Below, one piece after another: positions 59,801 through 64,000 of a DNA stretch of 64,000 nucleotides. Position numbers and translations under genes: made by a program. Under the pieces are notes generated by a model, which was not told where the DNA came from, did not search any database, and saw only the letters and a program-made list of their open reading frames with translations. Source of the DNA: Enoplolaimus lenunculus. Its lineage: Eukaryota; Nematoda; Enoplea; Enoplida; Thoracostomopsidae. Each line of letters starts with the position of its first letter. Positions within the stretch are counted from its first letter, which is position 1. The stretch is from assembly GCA_030248215.1 (NCBI GenBank), contig JASANG010000150.1:167529-231528 (forward strand), given 5' to 3'.

Positions 59801-61870
59801 ATCCAGCCCGGTATGCAGGTAGAAAGCGGTTCCAGTCCAGTTTTATGCAGTGCGGTCCAGGGATGGGAGTCTCGGTCTCGGCAAATCTGGGTATTTGGCA
59901 GGTCTCGGTCTCATGAATAATTTTTTTGTGAAATTATCAAAATTTCATAGTTACGCAATAATTTCGAGCGCACATATTCTGAAAAAACACAAAAAGCTAT
60001 GAATAACACAAAAAACTATGAAAAACACAAAAACTATAAAAACGCAAAATACTACGAAAAATAGCATTAGAATTAATTTATTTCGAAAATTTAAGTTTTT
60101 TGCTGATGACCCTAAATTGACCGAGATTGAGGCTTTTCTTGGCAGGTCTATGTCGTCGGGTCTCGGTCTCGGTCTTTAACCGAGACCGAGGCTTTTCTTG
60201 GCAGGTTTATGTCGTCGGGTCTCGGTCTCGGTCTTTAACCGAGACCGAGGCTTTTCTTGGCAGGTCTCGGTCGTCGGGTCTCGGTCTCGGTCTTTAACCG
60301 AGACCGAGGCTTTTCTTGGCAGGTCTCGGTCGTCGGGTCTCGGTCTTTAACCGAGACCGAGGCTTTTCTTGGCAAGTCTCGGTCGTCGGGTCTCGGTCTC
60401 GGTCTTTAACCGAGACCGCCCATCCTTGGTATAAGGTCTGCACTTTGACCGCTGACCGCATAGTTGTTTTGCTGTCGGGTCCATAACAGTATTGCTTACG
60501 TATTTACGTTTGTTTCAGAGCCGAACTAAGCAAAGAAGACTGGTTGAAAGTATTCCAAAAAGAACATCATATCCATAGAACGAGTATAATTCGATGGTCG
60601 GATCTCATTGTTGACACTTTAACAACTATTGAACAGGTACAAAAATGTAGATGTCACGAAATTAACGTAGTTAGACCGTCCCCACAACCAGGAATGTTCA
60701 GTAAATTGGCAAGTAGATTGCAAGAGTAGGAAAAGCGTAGTTTGGTAACATGGAATTCTCTTAATGCAGTTGAAAAAAATTTCGGCCAGGAAAAGGCAAA
60801 GCTATTCGTAGGCACAGTGCATCCCTTCCTCGCCGATTCGTGTGTGCTGGCCTCTGCTAGACGAAAATTCCAAGGAACAGTGGCAAGCTAATGTTAGAGA
60901 ATGCAAAATTTTTGTTGATAAATTCTCTATAATATGTAATATTTAAGTTACGTTGCCATCTTGTTTTTCTATTTTTGTATTCACTTCAAATGCCATTATC
61001 CATTAGGAGTAAACATAATCCCATTATAAAATTGTATTACGAATGCTTAGCGAATTTGTATTTTCAAAAAGCTTATAAATTTCAAATATTTGATGAGATG
61101 TTACTTCAGTAGAGAATAGTTGGGGGTGCGATTAAACACAGCACGGCACTAGATACATGTTCCTTCGTATATAGAACCTGAGAGCCATTATCGACGACTT
61201 TTAGTTCTATTAATGAGCAGTGGTTGCTCTAAAGAACTAAGTGAAACTATTTTTGTCAAAGGCGTGTGTATAAATATAGAGCTTTTGGTGAGCTTGGTTT
61301 GAATTTGACTTGTTGAGCGGTAATATTCTCAAAATGTGTTTAGCACCTATTACCATCAGTTGATGACAGGTCTTGTAACTTTGGAACCAAAGAACGGTGA
61401 AGTTCGAGGGTTTTGTTTGTTTTCTGCGCTTGATTTGCCCTACATCTGTGTGTATGTTGACGTGTTCGGCTCTTTCAAGACTTATATACTAATAATTGGT
61501 AATGTATGCTGCCCATAGTTGAGAATTCGGCTTGTGATTTAAAAACTTTCAGATGGAATATTCATTGCGCCGGCTAAAATCTGAAATTCGTATCGCGCAA
61601 GTCAACGCCGATACGTTTATGTCGCTCGCGGACGAGAACCCTGCAGACTCCAAACGAACGGACCAATCCCGTGACGGTTCCACTGGCCACCAAGTGCAGT
61701 CAAACATTCCACAGCCAGCGTCTGGCGTGTCCAAAAATGATAAGCTTGAGACAAATACGGCTACTTCTGCCTCAAGATTGGAAGCGAACGGAGAAATGTC
61801 GGTGGAAAAGACAGAAAAAAGCGATAGAACTCTGCAAGATATTAACCAAGCAAGCAAAACTGGCTTATAG
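35348..61870 (+). CDS. GRAMD1: Aster/GRAMD1-type sterol-transfer protein, 21 exons
   Basis: Exons: 35348-36381, 36554-36661, 37094-37159, 37494-37689, 37924-38002, 38439-38542, 39607-39681, 39857-39961, 40669-40791, 41167-41481, 41807-41930, 42381-42524, 46141-46262, 46593-46785, 47882-47935, 54011-54484, 56851-57192, 58722-58782, 59390-59593, 60519-60636, 61553-61870. All phases agree and give 1452 aa, about twice the vertebrate GRAMD1A/B length. Order: new Ser/Arg-rich N-terminus (1-468), GRAM (about 469-595), acidic Ser-rich linker, VASt/ASTER domain (about 777-947), low-complexity linker, one membrane span (about 1230-1258), then a helical C-terminus like that of GRAMD1. The family is ER-anchored, senses accessible cholesterol and anionic lipid in the plasma membrane through GRAM, and moves sterol to the ER through VASt. 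The weakest points are the exon 16 acceptor, the start of exon 1 (an in-frame TGA lies two codons before the ATG) and the last exon. Which vertebrate paralog it matches is not decided. Confidence 0.95.
36451..36481 (+). repeat. (GTT)n microsatellite in intron 1
   Basis: About ten uninterrupted GTT triplets lie about 70 bases downstream of the exon 1 donor of the Aster-like gene. Confidence 0.9.
37924..39961 (+). other. GRAM-domain exons 5-8 of the Aster-like gene
   Basis: Exon 5 gives [19 protein letters not shown], exon 6 [19 protein letters not shown] then [11 protein letters not shown], exon 7 [20 protein letters not shown], and exon 8 [17 protein letters not shown] then LFKMWQ. These follow the vertebrate GRAMD1 GRAM (PH-like) domain almost residue for residue. 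In the family this domain binds accessible cholesterol together with phosphatidylserine at the plasma membrane. The domain looks complete. Confidence 0.95.
42814..43721. mobile_element. Foldback element with about 187-bp inverted arms
   Basis: The sequence at 42814-42999 recurs inverted at 43533-43721 with only a handful of differences, around a spacer of about 530 bases. Long, highly similar arms and a short unique loop fit a foldback or MITE-type element. It lies in intron 12 of the Aster-like gene, 30 bases before the minisatellite. A perfect palindrome CGGTATTATAATACCG lies just outside its left end (42781-42796). Confidence 0.85.
43750..45838 (+). repeat. 18-bp minisatellite, about 116 copies
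   Basis: The unit is close to ACCGTTGGGGTGAAACCA. Copies in the left part are diverged (AACCGACCG, GTTAGG, GTTGAGG variants), while those from about 44860 rightwards are nearly uniform, with a subset carrying GGGGCAAAACC in higher-order blocks. The unit length is a multiple of 3, so several frames on both strands stay open for hundreds of codons (for example repeating KPTVGV or TPTVGF). These are not genes. It lies in intron 12 of the Aster-like gene. Confidence 0.97.
49725..49985 (-). repeat. Repeat with tRNA-like segment, copy 2
   Basis: On the minus strand GGAGCAGGGGTAGAGCG resembles a pol III A box and TTGGAAACCC a B box, spaced as in a tRNA. The flanking blocks GTCGACCGTATGCTGCC and ACATGCTTACATGTCCC match the repeat at 18950-19120. 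It is a tRNA-derived dispersed element, not a working tRNA gene. Confidence 0.6.
51812..52181 (+). mobile_element. Helitron-like non-autonomous repeat, copy 2
   Basis: It shares the interior (GGGTTACAAGCGATCTAATT and GTTAGCTAATGC segments) and the 3' end with the copy at 23727-24141. The terminal hairpin is GTAGT-CCC-ACTAC, followed by GACTGG and then T. It lies in intron 15 of the Aster-like gene. Confidence 0.55.
53425..53859. mobile_element. hAT-like MITE upstream of exon 16
   Basis: It begins CAGGGTGCAAAGCGG and ends CCGGTTGTACCCTG, with arms of GGAATC/ATCGGA hexamers. The eight bases on each side (TTTTTTTG and TTTATTTG) match at seven positions. It ends about 150 bases before exon 16 of the Aster-like gene. 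Confidence 0.75.
55518..55980 (+). repeat. 31-bp tandem array, about 15 copies
   Basis: The unit reads close to GTGAAATCTTATTTTTTTAA followed by AGTTAAATTAT. Copies differ mainly by ATCTT/ATCGT and by T-run length. It lies in intron 16 of the Aster-like gene and is very AT-rich. Confidence 0.95.
56770..56816 (+). repeat. (ATT)n microsatellite before exon 17
   Basis: A run of TAC/TAT then ATT triplets ends about 35 bases before the exon 17 acceptor and leads into its pyrimidine tract. Length changes here could affect splice efficiency (inference). Confidence 0.85.
57285..58640. mobile_element. 1.36-kb element with inverted terminal arrays
   Basis: The 20-bp ends CCGGTGTCACGGTATAATTC and (inverted) CCGGTGTCTCGGTTTAATTC bracket the element. 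The right third is about ten copies of a 31-bp unit (GAAGAATTAAACTGGTTTGA and TTCTTTTCGGG). The left end holds diverged inverted copies of the same word (AATTCTTCCCC). It lies in intron 17 of the Aster-like gene and ends 80 bases before exon 18. No coding capacity was found. Confidence 0.75.
58722..61870 (+). other. Membrane anchor and C-terminal exons 18-21
   Basis: Exons 18 and 19 join to give a span ending [16 protein letters not shown], closely matching the GRAMD1 anchor (a related MLFYKLW-LE motif). Exon 20 ([20 protein letters not shown] and [12 protein letters not shown]) matches the family's post-anchor helix. Exon 21 starts [13 protein letters not shown] and ends in a Ser/Thr-rich tail. 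The acceptor for exon 18 sits right after a T-rich tract, and choosing it avoids a false second hydrophobic segment in the upstream open frame. Confidence 0.88.
59858..60428. mobile_element. TCTCGG-rich element with 59-bp tandem units
   Basis: The ends CAGGGATGGGAGTCTCGG and (inverted) CAAGGATGGGCGGTCTCGG enclose GGTCTC/GAGACC hexamers. The right part has five copies of a unit starting GAGGCTTTTCTTGGCAGGTC at 60129, 60188, 60247, 60306 and 60359. The overall plan matches the CAGGG hAT-like MITEs, but no 8-bp duplication is evident. It lies in intron 19 of the Aster-like gene. A TCTCGG patch near 32990-33040 is related. Confidence 0.7.
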
Positions 61871-62112
61871 AAGAATCTGTAGAATTAGATTCGCCTAAGC
61901 CTGGTATTCTTAAATCTCAAGTGTGTGTGTAGCATCTACATATTTTCACAGTAGAGGAAAGTCTGTTTGATATTAGAATCGATTAACTAAAAGCTTTGAA
62001 ATTAAAGTTCGACGCTGTTTGCAAGAGTCCGAGTGAAATTTGTTTGATTTGAAAATTTCGCAGCTGCAACAATTGCAATTTTGTTTGACAACTTATACCT
62101 TACTGATAGCAG

Positions 62113-62202
62113 GTGCTGCACACTTTAGATGCTCCCGCGGGGCCAGCGCTTGATATTCCGGTGCCAATCCTGGCCACATTTTGTCCGCAAATCCGTACTT
62201 GA
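62113..62202 (+). CDS. Possible alternative last exon of the Aster-like gene
   Basis: After an acceptor (CTGATAGCAG|) the frame reads HTLDAPAGPALDIPVPILA and stops at 62200-62202, with a GC content and codon choice closer to the exons than to the spacer. A donor inside exon 21 (ATGTCG|GTGGAA at about 61801) would join it in phase 0. This is a weak model. The default end at 61870 needs no extra splice. Confidence 0.25.
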   Translation: MLHTLDAPAGPALDIPVPILATFCPQIRT

Positions 62203-62580
62203 CTTCGATGCGTCTTGAAAAGCTGAGGAATAATCGCGGAGTTTCGGTTATGCAAAAACGTAAAAACATATTGCGCTTATATTCATTTTTACGTTACGAT
62301 ATCTCAAATAGCAAACCTTATTTCGACTTAACGATTCATTTTTCTACAAATCATGTTTGTCTACCAATCCATGGTTATTGTGACAAAACAAAAATGTTCG
62401 TAATATATAATATTTAGGGACAGTTTACGAATCGGATTCTGGTAAAGTTGCATATTTTTGTGAAAACAGCAATCACCTACTCATGGCTGGTTATACACTT
62501 TTCTTCGTTTTGTCGTGCGTGTGACTATAAGCATTGAACGCTTTTTGGTGCATAGGGCGCACCTAATACGTTACGCCTAA

Positions 62581-62690
62581 GGTCCAATGTAAATATCAGG
62601 GGCGGAACGTTTTTCTGTGGGAAAGTGTAAGCTTAAGCTTTAGACTAATTTTTTGCTTAGCTTAGGCTTAAGCTTAGCAATATTACCGAA
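62581..62690. mobile_element. Truncated GGGGCGGAAC MITE plus a second repeat
   Basis: The left end CCAATGTAAATATCAGGGGC and the TTAGGC/TAAGCTTAAGC interior match the family at 9931-10133, but the right end is missing. The sequence that replaces it (about 62687-62770, with CTTATTCGGGTCACTACAGT) is the inverse of a segment at 3597-3692. A second element therefore probably truncated this one. Confidence 0.6.
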
Positions 62691-63486
62691 TAACACGGGG
62701 GGTACCCTTTGGAGAGATCAAATAAATATCAGTACCCCCTCTTATTCGGGTCACTACAGTAAACCCTGCATACGCGTGTGTTTGATAGATGTGACGACAC
62801 CGTTCGAAAAACAATTTCACACAAAACTTAGTGTGCAAGTGTGAATTTTAAGAATCTGTATTTTAAAACAAATACAATAAATTGGACGAGATCAAAGGAA
62901 AATAAATTATTGTTACGGTTAATTTTAGAAGTTTTTTGGACTATTTGTAGAAAGCGAACGACTTAGTCTGAAATAGGTTTTGTTCAAACGACGTTTTCCT
63001 AGTACAGGATATGTTTTTGATACTGTAACCATTTCGTATCGTGTATGCTTAAATTACCTTTCAAGGACGTTATACCTTATATATGTCTGTTCTCCTGTTA
63101 GTTGTTTTCACTGGATTGTGATATTGTTTCATATTCTAAGTGCCTATACGATGATACCATATGTGATTATGATGCACTTGTTTGTTGTTTAATATTACAG
63201 TTTAGAGTTGCTGATTTTGTGCAATTTGTATTTGACCTCAAGACCAGAATTAGAGTCGATGTGAACATAGGCTTGCTTACATGTTAAAATGGTGCTTTGC
63301 TTGATGTCCAGCAGAGACTGTGAAATGCTGAAAAGAAGTAATGTTTCCCAAATTTGGTCGAGTTGTGTATTCGTAGATGGGAAAATGTTGAAACAGGTAG
63401 CGGTTTTCTGTCATAGGTAGTATACAAGTGCTAAAACTGCAACTTTGAATTTAAAACAGCTTTGGTTTGGTTTGTCATGTGCTTGG

Positions 63487-63757
63487 TTAACCCCTTCTCA
63501 CATTCAGTTGCCTGTAGGCAACTCAGGGCAGTGTATACACGTTAAATAGTATATATCGCACCGTGTTAAACAATAGCAACACGTATACATAGTACTCAAT
63601 CACCACAAGACGTGAGAGCCTCCTCGGACTCGAGCGTCAAGCTCCTATAGCTGAGTGGTGATGGTATACGCCTCCCACTCCAGTCATTGGAGTTCGAATC
63701 CTAGCATAAAAGTATGTCTCAGGGGAAATAGAAAATATTCATGTGAGAAAGGGTTAA
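63487..63757 (+). mobile_element. TTAA-flanked MITE with tRNA-like core, copy 2
   Basis: A nearly full-length 271-bp copy opposite in orientation to 8011-8282, starting TTAACCCCTTCTCACATT and ending ATGTGAGAAAGGGTTAA. The two copies are readily alignable along their whole length, so the family was probably active relatively recently (inference). Confidence 0.85.
63641..63705 (+). other. tRNA-like sequence inside MITE, copy 2
   Basis: GCTCCTATAGCTGAGTGGTG (A-box region) and GAGTTCGAATCC (B box) keep tRNA spacing, with CTCCCAC in the anticodon-loop position. The acceptor stem does not pair. The same sequence is preserved in the other copy, so the boxes have been kept together with the element. 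Confidence 0.6.
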
Positions 63758-64000
63758 AGTACAATTTGTAAAGGGTGTTTGGCGAAAACAGTCGAAGCTA
63801 ATGTGAATTGTGATTATTGTGGGATGTTGCAATTATAAATGACATATTTTTAATAATTTTACAGTAAAATTACTTCTGAAATGATTTGAGCGTGTAGTAT
63901 ACGATTCGTTTGTGATCTCTTTGTTTTCTTCAATTCAGTGTTTTAGGTCGGCTGCGCCGGAGGCTCATATTTTGGTTGGTCATATATTATAGAGGCCGTT

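Overview
This window is nuclear DNA from an animal, most likely an invertebrate. It is AT-rich and full of small transposable elements. The three confident genes are all split by spliceosomal introns, and every junction I checked is GT-AG. I see no bacterial, phage or CRISPR content. I cannot fix the phylum. Several element families carry TTAGGC/GCCTAA runs, the unit of nematode telomeres, but this is not proof of a nematode.

Layout: (1) 1-6424 is gene-poor and packed with MITE-type elements. One cluster holds three copies of a single family, one of them split by a second element. (2) 6425-14770, minus strand, is a complete four-exon DEG/ENaC-family sodium channel (about 652 aa) whose introns hold more elements, including one element nested in another. 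(3) 14771-19486 is a spacer with repeats and two unassigned minus-strand ORFs. (4) 19487-21885, plus strand, is ribosomal protein L23a (uL23), four exons, 174 aa, complete. (5) 21886-35347 is mostly repeats (hAT-like MITEs with 8-bp target duplications, a Helitron-like repeat, long hairpins) plus two plus-strand coding-like exons at about 25226-25371 and 28380-28723. (6) 35348-61870, plus strand, is a 21-exon gene for an Aster/GRAMD1-type sterol-transfer protein: long new N-terminus, GRAM domain, acidic linker, VASt (ASTER) domain, second linker, C-terminal membrane anchor. Its introns contain a foldback element, an 18-bp minisatellite of about 2.1 kb, a 31-bp array, and a 1.36-kb element with inverted arrays at its ends. 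(7) 61871-64000 holds a possible alternative last exon and a TTAA-flanked MITE with an internal tRNA-like sequence.

The three genes have unrelated roles: a plasma-membrane cation channel, a large ribosomal subunit protein, and an ER-plasma membrane contact-site sterol carrier. There is no operon-like organisation. The most unusual content is the repeat biology: MITEs carrying tRNA-like promoter boxes, two nested insertions with an empty-site paralog in the same window, and elements whose termini are themselves tandem arrays. A second point of interest is a set of candidate alternative first exons for the Aster-like gene, all ending in the same codon phase.
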